Shown: positions 48,701 to 54,342 of the stretch, one piece after another
Layout of the letters: the number at the start of each line of letters is the position of its first letter
Position numbering within the stretch: position 1 is the stretch's first letter
DNA from: Mesocentrotus franciscanus
Taxonomy: Eukaryota; Echinodermata; Echinoidea; Camarodonta; Strongylocentrotidae
Length of the DNA stretch: 64,000 bases
Direction of reading: 5' to 3'
Assembly: GCA_037976565.1 (NCBI GenBank)
Contig: CP137675.1
Location: 18,532,811 to 18,596,810, forward strand
Translations under genes and position numbers: made by a program
Notes under the pieces: generated by a model
What the model saw: the letters and a program-made list of their open reading frames with translations, nothing else
What the model was told of the DNA's origin: nothing
The model's database searches: none

Positions 48701-50578
48701 ACATTGCAGACTGGTTATTCTAAGATATTCCAAACACTACAACTTATTTGCGATTCATATCAATTGCAACAACAGAGATTTTATGTGCAGTGTAGGAGAC
48801 TGCAAAGTGCAAACATGAGGTTTACTCGGAAGACTTGCGATTGATTTGGATCAATCACAACTCTTTATAAGACGGGGGCCAAGATTAACATTTCTGCATA
48901 CTAGTGACTACAAAGAAAAAAAGAAAAGAAAGCATTCTGGAATCAAACAGACAAACACACATCACTGTTTAGTCATACCCAGGGATGCAGTTTACACTTT
49001 ACAATTACATTGTGCATGTACATGCACATACATGAGCACACACTCAAAATCTGGCAACAGAAACATTTCAAGTGCTTTTTATAATGAACTTCATACAACT
49101 GAGCCCAAATTCACCGTCAGTGACATTAATGACCATGATATTACATGGTCAATGTATTATCTTCTCAACAATATTAAGGGAAAATGCTAATGAATACACA
49201 TGTCATTCCTATATAACTGATATTATTCCTGGAGAGATCAGTAACTCAAAAGCATGGGACAGGTGAACATACATGTATATGTACATGTGGGAATGTGGGA
49301 TGATCATAAAAATAATCATTTTCTAAAATATGATCATTTTCTAGATATTTTATATTTTTCTAAAAATGGATTGGCTGGAGATGTGTGCTATTTTTTATTG
49401 AAAGGCAGGATGTGTCGCGTTCACATGTAATATGTGCGAGTTTTCTAGGATTTTTAACACACAAAACTGACAAAAGTCTCCAACTGTTACTCTAAGGGTA
49501 CGTTTATGCTTAATTTTGAAGGCAGAATGAGCGATTTGAAATGCTCATCGTAATCGCAGTTCCACGGTGTACTGTTTATGCTCACTTCTCTGGCTCCTCC
49601 AGGCATGATTCTGGCTCAGAGCCAGAATCATGCCTTGCAAACCCATATCAAATCATCATTTTTGTGCCTTGGGGTGCGTTTATGCTCACTTTTGAAGGCA
49701 GAGTGAGCGATTTGAAACGCTCATCCTAAACGCTCATCATAGGTGTACTGTTTATGCTCCCCTTCTCCGGCTCCTCCAGGCAAATTCGGGCTATGCAGCT
49801 GGATTCGTAAACCTGCACTGTGCATGCTACGTTGACCCCGGGAACGTCATTTAAACGCGTTTACAAATGATTGTGCGTTTATGCTTCCCCAGAAACCGTC
49901 TTTTTGGAGAATCGCCGATCGTAAAGGCACCTTTTGTGAGTTTACGATCGGCGTTAATCGGTGATTCTACGAAAATGAGAAAGGACGCAACCGTGTTTTG
50001 AACAAACCACGTAACAAAAGCCTCATTCTGGCCAGAAAAAGTTGAGCATAAACGCACCCTACGAGACATTACAGTTTTAATAGTTTCTCAAGGGGAATTT
50101 TATGCCTCTTCAGTGGAAGAGGCATAAAAATCTCTCCACAAAATGAACAGTTTTGCGTAAAGATACAAAAATTAATTGTCCTCAAACTAAAGAATGAATG
50201 ATTGGAGAATGGAGATACACGTGTGCTTTAATATACCAAACTCAAATTATCTGATATGTGTGAAATCATTATATGACAGAGTACTTCATAATAAGCATGA
50301 ACATATTACAAGTTTTTGAAACTTAAGAGGGAATAAACCTGACAGACCCTTTCTTGCAATCCTCAAAATTTATTCACCACTTTCTCAAGAAAAATACTTA
50401 CCATTTTTGGTTTAACTCCTGGCATGAGAATATCCATTGTAAAGTAATCATTATCCTGTCTTGCATACTGTGTCCTACTCCTTGAAATAGGCTGGTAGTA
50501 GTACCTCGCATCCGACAATGAAAACAAATTCCACAACATCACAAATACCACATGGAGGAGAAAATAGACAGAGGCCAT
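10853..50578 (-). CDS. PAM: Peptidylglycine alpha-amidating monooxygenase, bifunctional, membrane-bound (whole gene, 19 coding exons)
   Basis: PAM makes C-terminally amidated neuropeptides in the secretory pathway. The PHM domain hydroxylates the alpha carbon of a C-terminal glycine using copper, ascorbate and oxygen; the PAL domain then cleaves off glyoxylate. Spliced coding length is 2867 nt, one short of a multiple of three; with the exon 10 frame break resolved the protein would be about 955 residues, close to the ~976 of rat PAM. In order: signal peptide (about 1-24), PHM (about 45-305) with Cu ligands HH (90/91), H156, HAH (228/230) and M299, a linker (about 305-475), PAL (about 475-785), a second linker, one transmembrane segment (about 866-889) and an acidic cytosolic tail. 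Introns are GT-AG; the largest is 13.9 kb. The identification is very secure. The open question is the frame change inside exon 10. Confidence 0.96.
11195..11455 (+). mobile_element. SINE copy, 5' truncated, in PAM intron 18
   Basis: Shares TTAATCTACATTTGCCACTC, AGGGAGTGGA..TGTGCAC, ATCCAATGACTGGGGTAATA and the tail TTAAGCGCTATATAAATCCA with copies at 21985 and 35330. The tRNA head is missing. Confidence 0.75.
11862..12085 (-). CDS. PAM: PAM exon 18: transmembrane segment
   Basis: 224 nt, phase 1 in and phase 0 out. After a luminal stalk with two NSS sequons it encodes the hydrophobic stretch [20 protein letters not shown], then a basic stop-transfer region ending NKKRRNYK. This makes the encoded enzyme a type I membrane protein. 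Donor AAG|GTACCA is weaker than most in the gene. Confidence 0.9.
12086..13333. other. PAM intron 17
   Basis: AT-rich intron holding the TTAA-flanked element at 12749-13144. No other structure was recognised. Confidence 0.7.
12749..13144. mobile_element. TTAA-flanked inverted-repeat element in PAM intron 17
   Basis: The left end TTAAAGGTAAAGACCAGTTT (12749) and right end AACTGGTCTTTATCTTTAA (to 13144) are inverted repeats with one mismatch over about 18 bp, each beginning at TTAA. TTAA target sites are known for piggyBac and Kolobok transposons. About 396 bp with no coding capacity, so non-autonomous. Confidence 0.75.
13334..13453 (-). CDS. PAM: PAM exon 17: stalk between PAL and membrane
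   Basis: 120 nt, phase 1 in and out. It encodes a serine and threonine rich segment, [20 protein letters not shown] then TLNST. It is not conserved in sequence, but the phase fits both neighbours and the sites TATTAG|AAG and CACAG|GTGAG are good. It may be alternatively spliced, since skipping it removes exactly 40 codons and keeps frame. Confidence 0.75.
13454..14888. other. PAM intron 16
   Basis: A segment at about 13920-14600 has GC-rich islands (CCGGAACCGTGAC, CGCGGCGATCGG) unlike the rest and may be an old repeat, but no ends were found. Confidence 0.5.
14889..14991 (-). CDS. PAM: PAM exon 16: PAL, third zinc histidine
   Basis: 103 nt, phase 0 in and phase 1 out. It reads [20 protein letters not shown] then [17 protein letters not shown] contains the last Zn ligand (rat H786) and the calcium-binding aspartate D787. 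VWKF closes the propeller. Acceptor TATAG|AAA, donor GCAG|GTAAGT. Confidence 0.94.
15500..15612 (-). CDS. PAM: PAM exon 15: PAL
   Basis: 113 nt, phase 1 in and phase 0 out. It reads [20 protein letters not shown] then [17 protein letters not shown], matching FAVNG...PVQGFVMNFSSGEI of mammalian PAL. NYT is a possible N-glycosylation site. Confidence 0.93.
16064..16081. repeat. Direct repeats TGACCTTTGACC
   Basis: TGACCTTTGACCTTTGAC is two to three direct AGGTCA half-sites spaced by one base (DR1) on the opposite strand, the arrangement bound by RXR, HNF4 or COUP-type nuclear receptors. Similar copies lie at 16232-16245 and 17001-17013. In this genome the motif may simply be part of a repeat family. 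Confidence 0.4.
16625..17270. repeat. 320-bp tandem duplication in PAM intron 14
   Basis: Copy 1 (16625-16950) and copy 2 (16951-17270) are nearly identical from GCTTAATCACAGCA to TGCTAAGCATG. Copy 2 lacks 6 bp (CAGTACTC region) and has few substitutions, so the duplication is recent. Confidence 0.92.
18165..18350. mobile_element. MITE-like element in PAM intron 14
   Basis: AAAGCCCGTCTGCACTAGTT at 18169 and internal blocks (GGTGGTTATCTCATCAA, CAATTAACATAAGAAAAAG, TTGTTTTCTATATAGAGGG) match, in reverse orientation, the segment at 29461-29655. Confidence 0.65.
18563..18766 (-). CDS. PAM: PAM exon 14: PAL, second zinc histidine
   Basis: 204 nt, phase 1 in and out. It has [20 protein letters not shown] then [20 protein letters not shown]. 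The LPH histidine matches Zn ligand H690 and the ADR arginine matches catalytic R706. Acceptor ATCAG|GTATG, donor AGTG|GTATGT. Confidence 0.95.
19700..19992 (-). CDS. PAM: PAM exon 13: PAL catalytic core
   Basis: 293 nt, phase 2 in and phase 1 out. It contains [20 protein letters not shown] (the histidine matches Zn ligand H585), [19 protein letters not shown] and [20 protein letters not shown]. The tyrosine of DGYCN matches catalytic Y654. This is the most conserved exon of the gene. Confidence 0.96.
20067..20593. mobile_element. hAT-type non-autonomous element with 8-bp target duplication
   Basis: Element 20075-20585 begins CATGGGTGGCCAACCTGCGG and ends AAAGGTTGGCCACTCCTG, inverted ends differing by two bases over 16. 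It is flanked by the exact 8-bp direct repeat ATCTAAAC (20067-20074 and 20586-20593), as expected for hAT transposition. The interior carries several GCGGCCCGCG blocks and no transposase. Confidence 0.9.
21135..21248 (-). CDS. PAM: PAM exon 12: PAL
   Basis: 114 nt, phase 2 in and out. It reads [20 protein letters not shown] then [17 protein letters not shown], a PAL blade between the WD and LPHG motifs of its neighbours. A sequon NNT is present. Acceptor TCACAG|TTC, donor ATCA|GTAAGT. Confidence 0.88.
21481..21492. repeat. Poly-G run
   Basis: Twelve consecutive G residues in PAM intron 11. Confidence 0.9.
21988..22277 (-). mobile_element. SINE copy next to the PAM exon 11 donor
   Basis: Reverse-oriented copy with AATCTGGATTTATATAGCGC (tail) at 22000 and CCTGGGTATGGAGTGGCC and TAGATTAATGCCTTGCC near its head. 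It is 5' truncated around the B box. In the PAM transcript it is in sense orientation and starts about 15 nt after the splice donor. Confidence 0.8.
22292..22421 (-). CDS. PAM: PAM exon 11: start of PAL domain
   Basis: 130 nt, phase 1 in and phase 2 out. It reads [20 protein letters not shown] then [30 protein letters not shown] and the FHR arginine (rat R533) mark the first PAL propeller blade. A SINE fragment ends about 15 nt beyond its donor site CA|GTGAGT. Confidence 0.93.
22972..23494 (-). CDS. PAM: PAM exon 10: CuB methionine, then linker with a frame break
   Basis: 523 nt, phase 2 in. It opens with [18 protein letters not shown], which holds the CuB methionine (rat M314) and the cysteine matching C315. 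It continues as a proline, serine and tyrosine rich linker ([20 protein letters not shown]). The entering frame stays open to the donor at 22972 but would leave in phase 0, whereas exon 11 needs phase 1. The frame that fits exon 11 is open only from about 23140 and reads [20 protein letters not shown], a typical polar linker. A 14-bp repeat of CTCCCCACCACGCC (2.8 copies, plus strand, 23146-23184) lies at the switch. Assembly indel, allele variation and an unrecognised small intron are all possible. Confidence 0.85.
23146..23184. repeat. PAM: 14-bp tandem repeat in PAM coding exon 10
   Basis: Unit CTCCCCACCACGCC, 2.8 copies. Because 14 is not a multiple of 3, any change in copy number shifts the reading frame. 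It sits where the frame of exon 10 must change. Confidence 0.9.
24185..24285 (-). CDS. PAM: PAM exon 9: PHM C-terminal part
   Basis: 101 nt, phase 0 in and phase 2 out. It reads [20 protein letters not shown] then [21 protein letters not shown] is the conserved GDILAARC; its cysteine matches rat C293. Confidence 0.94.
24605..24775 (-). mobile_element. SINE fragment in PAM intron 8
   Basis: Reverse-oriented: TATATATAGTGCTTATATCC (tail side), TACCCCAGTCATAGCCAAAG and CACCCGGGTGGAGAGTGCAA (body side) match the copy at 7821-8080. Confidence 0.65.
24960..25120 (-). CDS. PAM: PAM exon 8: PHM, CuB H-x-H site
   Basis: 161 nt, phase 1 in and phase 0 out. It carries DIACKY (the cysteine matches rat C227), then [20 protein letters not shown] and [15 protein letters not shown] matches H242/H244, two CuB ligands at the hydroxylation site. 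Acceptor TCCCAG|ATG, donor CCACAG|GTATGC. Confidence 0.95.
26670..26737 (-). CDS. PAM: PAM exon 7: PHM between the two copper subdomains
   Basis: 68 nt, phase 2 in and phase 1 out. It reads [20 protein letters not shown], matching the conserved PQPLIAGMYLM strand of PHM. Acceptor ATACAG|ACA, donor ACCA|GTAAGT. Confidence 0.9.
27240..27560. repeat. GA-rich tract with (GA)n
   Basis: Purine-rich, with pure GA runs near 27339-27352 and 27370-27390. In PAM intron 6. Confidence 0.9.
27890..27938 (-). CDS. PAM: PAM exon 6: PHM short strand
   Basis: 49 nt, phase 1 in and phase 2 out, 13.9 kb from exon 5. It reads [15 protein letters not shown] and aligns with the rat segment around KDCSGVSVHLTRVP. 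The rat cysteine here (C186) is replaced; no cysteine is present. Flanks CCTCAG|GG and CTCC|GTAAGT are good splice sites and the phases match. Confidence 0.88.
29246..29461. mobile_element. Left part of a TTAA-type element
   Basis: TTAAAGGGGAAGTCAATCCTGA at 29247 and the following ATTAAGTTG, GAGTGAAAGTTTGAGCAA and CAATCAAACACAAATTGGCAACT blocks match the element at 61614. The element is interrupted by the MITE starting at about 29461 and its right end is not visible. Confidence 0.65.
29461..29655. mobile_element. MITE-like element related to 18165-18350
   Basis: Starts TTTAAAGCCCCACTGCACTA and ends GGCTAAACTAGTGCAGATAGGCTTTAA: imperfect inverted ends. It is the reverse-complement relative of the copy in intron 14 and appears inserted in another element. 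Confidence 0.65.
30238..31227. repeat. Large GAA/AAG microsatellite with AAC and AAT subregions
   Basis: About 1 kb. Mixed AAGAAC units (30245-30315), GAA arrays broken by AACAACAAC and AGAATTAGAAGGA, a (AAT)n block (30651-30735), then an uninterrupted (GAA)n of about 265 bp (30962-31226). The poly-Leu/Phe/Ser and poly-Asn ORFs here are by-products. PAM is transcribed through it, giving a long pyrimidine tract in the pre-mRNA. Confidence 0.95.
31978..32085. repeat. Dispersed repeat with ATTTGCGACT...TTGCGATTGATT
   Basis: Similar blocks in the same order (ATTTGCGA, ATCAATCGCAACTACAG, GACTGCAAACTTGCGATTGATT) recur at 48748-48870. Ends and class are unknown. Confidence 0.5.
32348..32521. mobile_element. 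Hairpin MITE with CATTAGGGACTTTTAG ends
   Basis: CATTAGGGACTTTTAG (about 32351) is the exact inverse of CTAAAAGTCCCTAATG (about 32506-32521). Complementarity continues inward (TGGACTGC..CGTGTGAC against GTCACACGCGGCAGTCCA), so the whole 170 bp can fold. Confidence 0.8.
35330..35575 (+). mobile_element. SINE copy in PAM intron 5
   Basis: CCTTTGGCAAGATATTAACC, CACCCAGGTGTTAAATGGGT, CAGGGAGTGGAGATTGTGCA and ATTAAGCGCTATATAAAAGC match the other copies. The tRNA head is missing and the tail ends in ATT repeats. Confidence 0.78.
35759..36360. mobile_element. TTAA-flanked element, about 600 bp
   Basis: Left end TTAAAGGGAAATCCAACC and right end GGGTTGGATTGCCCTTTAA are inverted repeats with a TTAA at each edge. 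Internal blocks (GAAAGTTTGAATGAAATCGG, TTTCTCTGATTTTTCTGCTT) match the element at 39903-40482. It has no coding capacity. Confidence 0.82.
37647..38154. mobile_element. Element with GTCCACACACA ends and internal copies of its own ends
   Basis: Starts CAGCGTGTCCACACACAA and ends TTGTGTGTGGACAGGGG (inverse). Inside are direct copies of the end motif (GGGTGTCCACACACAA near 37727 and 37778; CGTCCACACACA near 37932 and 38064) and repeated blocks CGTCGTATAAAGAATCATCG. It appears to be nested or composite. No transposase. Confidence 0.6.
38580..38970. repeat. ACT/AAT/GAA microsatellite cluster
   Basis: ACT repeats at 38586-38612, AAT repeats, then GAA repeats at 38700-38962. It shares the interrupted motif ACATGAAGAAGAAGAATTAG with the 30.2-31.2 kb array. 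Confidence 0.9.
39715..39727. repeat. C-rich run
   Basis: CCTCCCCCCCCCCTCCCC in a pyrimidine-rich stretch at 39690-39745. Confidence 0.8.
39903..40482. mobile_element. TTAA-flanked element, about 580 bp
   Basis: Left end TTAAAGGGCAATCCAACCC, right end TTTTCCCTTTAA, TTAA at each edge. It shares internal blocks with 35759-36360 and 4612-4818. The right inverted repeat is decayed. Confidence 0.78.
41319..41732. mobile_element. Large foldback element (about 200-bp arms)
   Basis: Arm 41320-41516 and arm 41526-41730 are near-perfect inverted copies around a short centre at about 41517-41525. Matching blocks run in mirror order: GACGTCATCAAAAATCTATT, TCTCAATTTTTTCTTCATTT, CGAAAACCAATTGAATA, GATATGACCATCTGAATAAA, AACTCAGTGTTATATTGCTC. 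In PAM intron 5, 120 bp upstream of the exon 5 donor-side boundary. Confidence 0.92.
41850..41936 (-). CDS. PAM: PAM exon 5: PHM, third CuA histidine
   Basis: 87 nt, phase 1 in and out. It reads [20 protein letters not shown] then GDKLDHLK. The HYGD histidine corresponds to rat H172, the third CuA ligand. Acceptor CACCAG|GTG, donor AAAG|GTAGGC. Confidence 0.95.
42322..42420. repeat. (TTTC)n and CT-rich tract
   Basis: CTTTCTTTCTTTCTTTCTCC at 42329 and CTCTCTCTCT near 42371, in PAM intron 4. Confidence 0.85.
43388..43414. repeat. (CT)n microsatellite
   Basis: Pure CT run of about 24 bp in PAM intron 4. Confidence 0.95.
43838..44252. mobile_element. Possible element with GGGCTAAG ends
   Basis: GGGGCTAAGCTTAGCC...TTTTCACACTTGGG at the left mirrors AGGGCTAAGAAAACCGAGTGTAAAAAGC at the right imperfectly. 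The interior repeats the theme GCTAAG/CTTAGC several times. It lies just beyond exon 4. Tentative. Confidence 0.4.
44277..44362 (-). CDS. PAM: PAM exon 4: PHM, cysteine-rich loop
   Basis: 86 nt, phase 2 in and phase 1 out. It reads [20 protein letters not shown] and onward to SSPDIPQ. The two cysteines match rat C126 and C131, the partners of C81 and C114, so these two PHM disulfides are kept. ILFGWARD matches the conserved ILYAWAR core strand. Confidence 0.94.
44838..44928 (-). CDS. PAM: PAM exon 3: PHM, CuA histidine pair
   Basis: 91 nt, phase 1 in and phase 2 out. It contains [18 protein letters not shown]. The HH pair matches rat H107/H108, two of the three CuA ligands that accept electrons from ascorbate. 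The final cysteine matches rat C114. The donor is TTGG|GTAAGT. Confidence 0.95.
45283..45337 (-). CDS. PAM: PAM exon 2: PHM
   Basis: 55 nt, phase 0 in and phase 1 out, acceptor TGCAG|CCT and donor TTG|GTAAGT. It reads [18 protein letters not shown]. The cysteine corresponds to rat C81. The very short exon joins in frame with both neighbours, which supports the boundaries. Confidence 0.9.
48748..48870. repeat. Second copy of the repeat at 31978-32085
   Basis: TATTTGCGATTCATATCAAT, GCAACAACAGAGAT, GACTGCAAAGTGCAAAC and ACTTGCGATTGATTTGGATC follow the same order as in the first copy. Confidence 0.5.
49496..50059. mobile_element. Composite element with GGGTGCGTTTATGCTCAA ends
   Basis: The left end GGGTACGTTTATGCTTAA and right end TTGAGCATAAACGCACCC are inverted repeats with two mismatches over 18 bp. 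A second left-type end, GGGTGCGTTTATGCTCAC, starts at 49672, and TACTGTTTATGCTC...TCCGGCTCCTCCAGGC recurs, so part of the element is duplicated. It contains an exact 33-bp palindrome at 49602-49634. Confidence 0.7.
50402..50578 (-). CDS. PAM: PAM exon 1: start codon, signal peptide, start of PHM
   Basis: 59 codons, ending in phase 0 at ATG|GTAAGT. The start [19 protein letters not shown] is a strongly hydrophobic signal peptide, followed by LSDA as a plausible cleavage region. The exon ends with [11 protein letters not shown], the conserved beginning of the PHM fold. The ATG is the first in this frame. No cysteine is present before the PHM start, although rat PHM has one here (C47). A noncoding 5' exon further upstream cannot be excluded. 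Confidence 0.93.
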
Positions 50579-52799
50579 CGTGGTGTGTTTGGTTTCCTCT
50601 AACGTTTGATCGAGTCAAGATCGGGTAGTTCTGGGAGTACCGATGCTTTCTTAAGTGTTCAAATTGGCACGGCCTTATCAGGGTGAATTTTGGTTTAAAG
50701 TACCGTTACACATCCAGATTACAAGAGAAGGAGAAGTTGATTGTTACACAATTATAAAAACTATGAAAAATCAGTTGGAATATAGCAGTGTGGTCGCTGA
50801 TTGGTCCATCAATTGGAACAGTTTGGAATTAGTGTTTGGTGGAACAATCCAGTTACAGGATCAAGCTGCTTCTTAGTTTTACCAGTAGTTTTAACCTTTC
50901 CAGTTCATTAGATTTCAAATGATTCTTGTCACTTCAAATTCTTGTCAGATATGAGCGCATGCAATTTTTGTTTTCTTCTTGGGTCCTGATGTTAGTGAAT
51001 CAGAGCTCTGCTTTCTGCTTCCTGTGGATTCATGAAGGTCAGACATCTACAACCTCATATTCAAGGCACGGTTTTCATTCCAGTGCACTACCTGAAAGAA
51101 AGATGGGAAAAAGCAGTAAAAATTCTGAACTTTTGAAATTTCAATGCACTCTCAAAAAGACAGGAAAAAGACATAAAAGGTCATGGTACGAAAAGCAGTG
51201 GAAATCGTGCTCTTTCAAGTTTCAACAATAAAATTGCTTTGAAAGGGATGGGTAGAGCTAGAAAGAGGAAATCAGTTTTTTTTTTCTTCTAAAAAGCAGT
51301 GTACCAGAGATCATTTCAGGTCAAGGGAAATTTGAAACCAAGGTGGTCTTTCCCTTTTGCAGACCTAAAATCTGAAGTTCCATGAATTCAGTGGTATATT
51401 GAAGAGGTCTTTTATTAGGAACCTCCCACCAAATGAAAAAATACTGTTTTTGCATTGCCAATTTGATACTTACTACTAAAAATAGTGATTCATTTAGTAT
51501 ACACAGGCACACGCACAGGATTCGCTGAAATTCACGAACTCCCTGCATGCGTGCTTCTTTACACTAATCGCTATTATCGTGAAGTATCAAATTGGCAACG
51601 CAGAAACAGTTTTTTTTTCTTTGTGTATACTGCGTGTCTTTGCATTTCAGCTGGAACCAACATCACAAACTCTTCAGCGTTTTTGTCATGTAAATCGCAT
51701 CTTGGCTATATCATCAGGAACACAATAAGGAACTAAGGAAGGTAAGCAAATCGCTATCACTCCGGTATCAAAAATGATATTTTTTGTTAAATGCTCGACA
51801 GATTTCAAAATGCTTTGTATGAGAAGAAACAAAGAGTCCACTAGCAAACTCCGAAGCCAGGGTGCAATGTTCGTCGGGTGCAGGAAGGGGCGATTTCACA
51901 CACATTACAGGTTTTGTTTACCTGCCTCTTCGGTCTTCACGCAGGGGTATGGGTGCCAATTAAGGCTAGGTGCTAATTATCAATATCATATTTCATAATT
52001 ATCATCACCAATCCCTTTAATTCTAAGCAAGTTAAGGCTAGGTTTGAGGTACAGTATTGTCTTTAAATACTCTTAGTCTTACTTACTACTGTAACTTAGT
52101 CTTACTCTTTTAGTCTACAATGGCGATGAAATTGTTGTTAATCTTGTACATCGCTGATCTACTTTGTTATTGTACAACATAATTATTCGGTGAAAGAAAA
52201 ATTTAACTAAACGTAAACAAACCAAACTAGACACACGGTCTAATAGTATACAATAAGCAGATGAATGAACCGAGAACTTACTACATGTATCCTACAGCTG
52301 AGCTGACCGATCTTACCGACATGACATGTTGACATTTCAACTGCACTCAATACACGCAACGAACTGACAAGCGACAAGAAACCTCGCAAACAGATGTTCG
52401 CATTTCAATCAATTTTCTCACACTTCTCTACTAGTTTTCACACTTTAGTGGTATAAACGCACATTAAATTGTACGATACTCGTCGAAAAATTATCAGAAA
52501 GCAAGAAATAGAGTTTAATACCAAATTTATATCGTTTAATTTACCTGGCCAGCTTCCACGAAATTGCACCCGCATCTACATCATAAACACCGCATCTTGG
52601 GATCCAGTCAACGAAAATTCGTTGAGTCGAGTACAGTCAGACCGCAGCGTGCGCGATAATGAGGCTGTACGGCAATTTTTATTCAGATTCTCGTGCGGTG
52701 AAAAGCTCGCTTACAACGCTCTCGTAAAACACGAGACCAGCCACGGGATTTTGGTAGCATCACTTTGTAGCCCTCATACGGCTTACAGTGCAATTCATC
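50579..52799. other. Region between the PAM start and the divergent gene; probable shared upstream region
   Basis: No coding exon was recognised. It contains an inverted repeat (51438-51475 against 51580-51617). CpG content rises towards 52550-52800. Minus-strand donor-like sites near 52313 and 52280 could end a noncoding first exon of PAM, but this is speculative. Confidence 0.4.
51434..51618. repeat. Inverted repeat around AATTTGATACTT
   Basis: AAAAAATACTGTTTTTGCAT / TGCCAATTTGATACTT on the left and AAGTATCAAATTGGCA / ACGCAGAAACAGTTTTTTTT on the right are inverse copies with few mismatches, about 36 bp each, separated by about 105 bp. Confidence 0.7.
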
Positions 52800-52815
52800 A
52801 TGGCGGAATCATGGG
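52800..52815 (+). CDS. Possible first coding exon of a gene divergent from PAM
   Basis: ATGGCGGAATCATGGG|GTAAGT encodes MAESW plus one base, with a consensus donor and an ATCATGG start context at the edge of a CpG-richer region. Joined directly to the exon at 53891 it would be out of the good frame, so either a small exon between them is missed or this start is wrong. Confidence 0.3.
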
Positions 52816-53445
52816 GTAAGTCAATCTCTGAAATTTTCGCTGTACTTTGACACCAAATTTCCCCAAATTGGTTTGATTTTTTGCCTACTTTTATCGCAAA
52901 CAAAAAGAGCGTTTTTAGTCCTCGAAATTAACTACTCATTACATAGTGTCGTATTTTGCTAGTTCCTGACTGGTATTGATAATATTATTTCTAATTTTTG
53001 CATCCTACGTCGACTTTGATAACCAGTCCATCGTTTGATGTTGAAAACATGTAGACGCAAGTAATGTTTGAATAAGAAATATGCCCAAATTATTGGACTA
53101 TATTTTGGAAATCTACCGGAAGTAGACGGAAAATGATTCGAAACCGCGGGAAATTGCTATGGCTACGGCTTTTCAGTCAGGAATGGCGGGGTGTCTTGCG
53201 TGTCGCTGTGCCATTGTGTGGCGCATACAGCACAAATTTATGTAGTCCCATGTGTATATATTTTTGTCAGCTTTTTAGTTTTGTTGTCGCGAATCGCCAG
53301 CAATGTCAATAAATCGACTGCTCATTTGTCATTGATATTCATTATAAATCTAGACTAAATGAGATGTTTTATAAGTATATTTCTAAGGGTTTAAGCATGT
53401 TTAGACAAGTATCAAGGGGTGTGATCGAATTGTAAAGAACTCGAA

Positions 53446-53474
53446 TCCTGAGCTGAGCTGAGCTGAGCTGAGGC
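53446..53474. repeat. (GAGCT)n pentanucleotide repeat
   Basis: Five units of TGAGC/GAGCT followed by the GC-rich palindrome GCCGGCGCCGGC. Confidence 0.9.
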
Positions 53475-53890
53475 TGCCGGCGCCGGCTGAGCTGGATATA
53501 ATAATAATATATTAATTATATTAATTTAGGGATTCTCAAACTTTGGTTCTGACTTCTGGTCAACTCAAACTTTACAACCAGCCATAGAAATAAACAGCAT
53601 TTCCCTTGTGCGAGTTGTATTATGATTATGAACAGAGCAGAATTAAAACAAAAGCCAAATTAAACAGTTACATTTTAAATTTTTATAACTTGTGCACATG
53701 TGGAAAAATGAAGGGAAAACTTCATGAATCTGACACCTGACTTATTTTCATTTAAAAGATAAATTTGAATGCAAGCCAGTTTTGTCTACCATAAATGGCT
53801 AGCTACTTTGATCAGATCTTTTCAAATCCCCAACATTGAACTAAGCCATTTTATATTGCTTCTTATCATTTGTTATTGTTTTTCTGACAG

Positions 53891-54067
53891 ACGCACTCAA
53901 CCATCGAAACTTGCGGAACATTGACAAAAGTTTTCGAAAACACAGACATCACACATCAGTCTCCATTGCATAAGTTCCTGGATCAACATTTGCTGGACTC
54001 CATGCCTTTATTTGAAGACTCGACACTCGACAGCAGTTTTGCTTCACATAGGAACAAACAATCTTGA
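53891..54067 (+). CDS. Terminal coding exon of an unrecognised small gene
   Basis: After a strong acceptor (TTGTTTTTCTGACAG) the phase-0 frame runs 58 codons to a TGA. It reads THSTIETCGTLTKVFENTDI then THQSPLHKFLDQHLLDSMPL and FEDSTLDSSFASHRNKQS. The composition is coding-like and a poly(A) signal follows. I do not recognise the family. It is serine and threonine rich with amphipathic leucines and no membrane segment. The upstream exon that supplies the start codon is not settled. Confidence 0.5.
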   Translation, partial: THSTIETCGTLTKVFENTDITHQSPLHKFLDQHLLDSMPLFEDSTLDSSFASHRNKQS

Positions 54068-54342
54068 ACAGGGAGTTTGGGAGAAGGATGAGAAGGATTT
54101 TGTTCAGCTTATTCGTTCAGTGAAAGAAAAATTCAATTTCAAGTGATTACATTTTTGTATCTCTGATACTTCCAAGGTGGTATTCCAGAGCTTCACACGA
54201 ACAAAGCATTTATTATATTAATAGAAAACTGACTGAACCTTTATACAATTTAACGATTTTTTAACTCTAATAATACTTTTATTCTCAGCGACACATTTTA
54301 TGCCTGTGATGGTCTCAATATAAATGTCAAAGTCAGTTTATA

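Larger units (their letters stand above)
45338..50401. other. PAM intron 1
   Basis: AT-rich, very rich in the palindrome TACATGTA (for example around 46390-46430 and 47225-47243). It holds a repeat at 48748-48870 and a composite inverted-repeat element at 49496-50059. Confidence 0.7.

Noticed and set aside
52469..52819. 116-codon plus-strand ORF ending at the MAESW start
   Set aside because: Resembles no known protein, runs out of frame with the likely start exon and has no splice support; probably open by chance in a CpG-richer upstream region.
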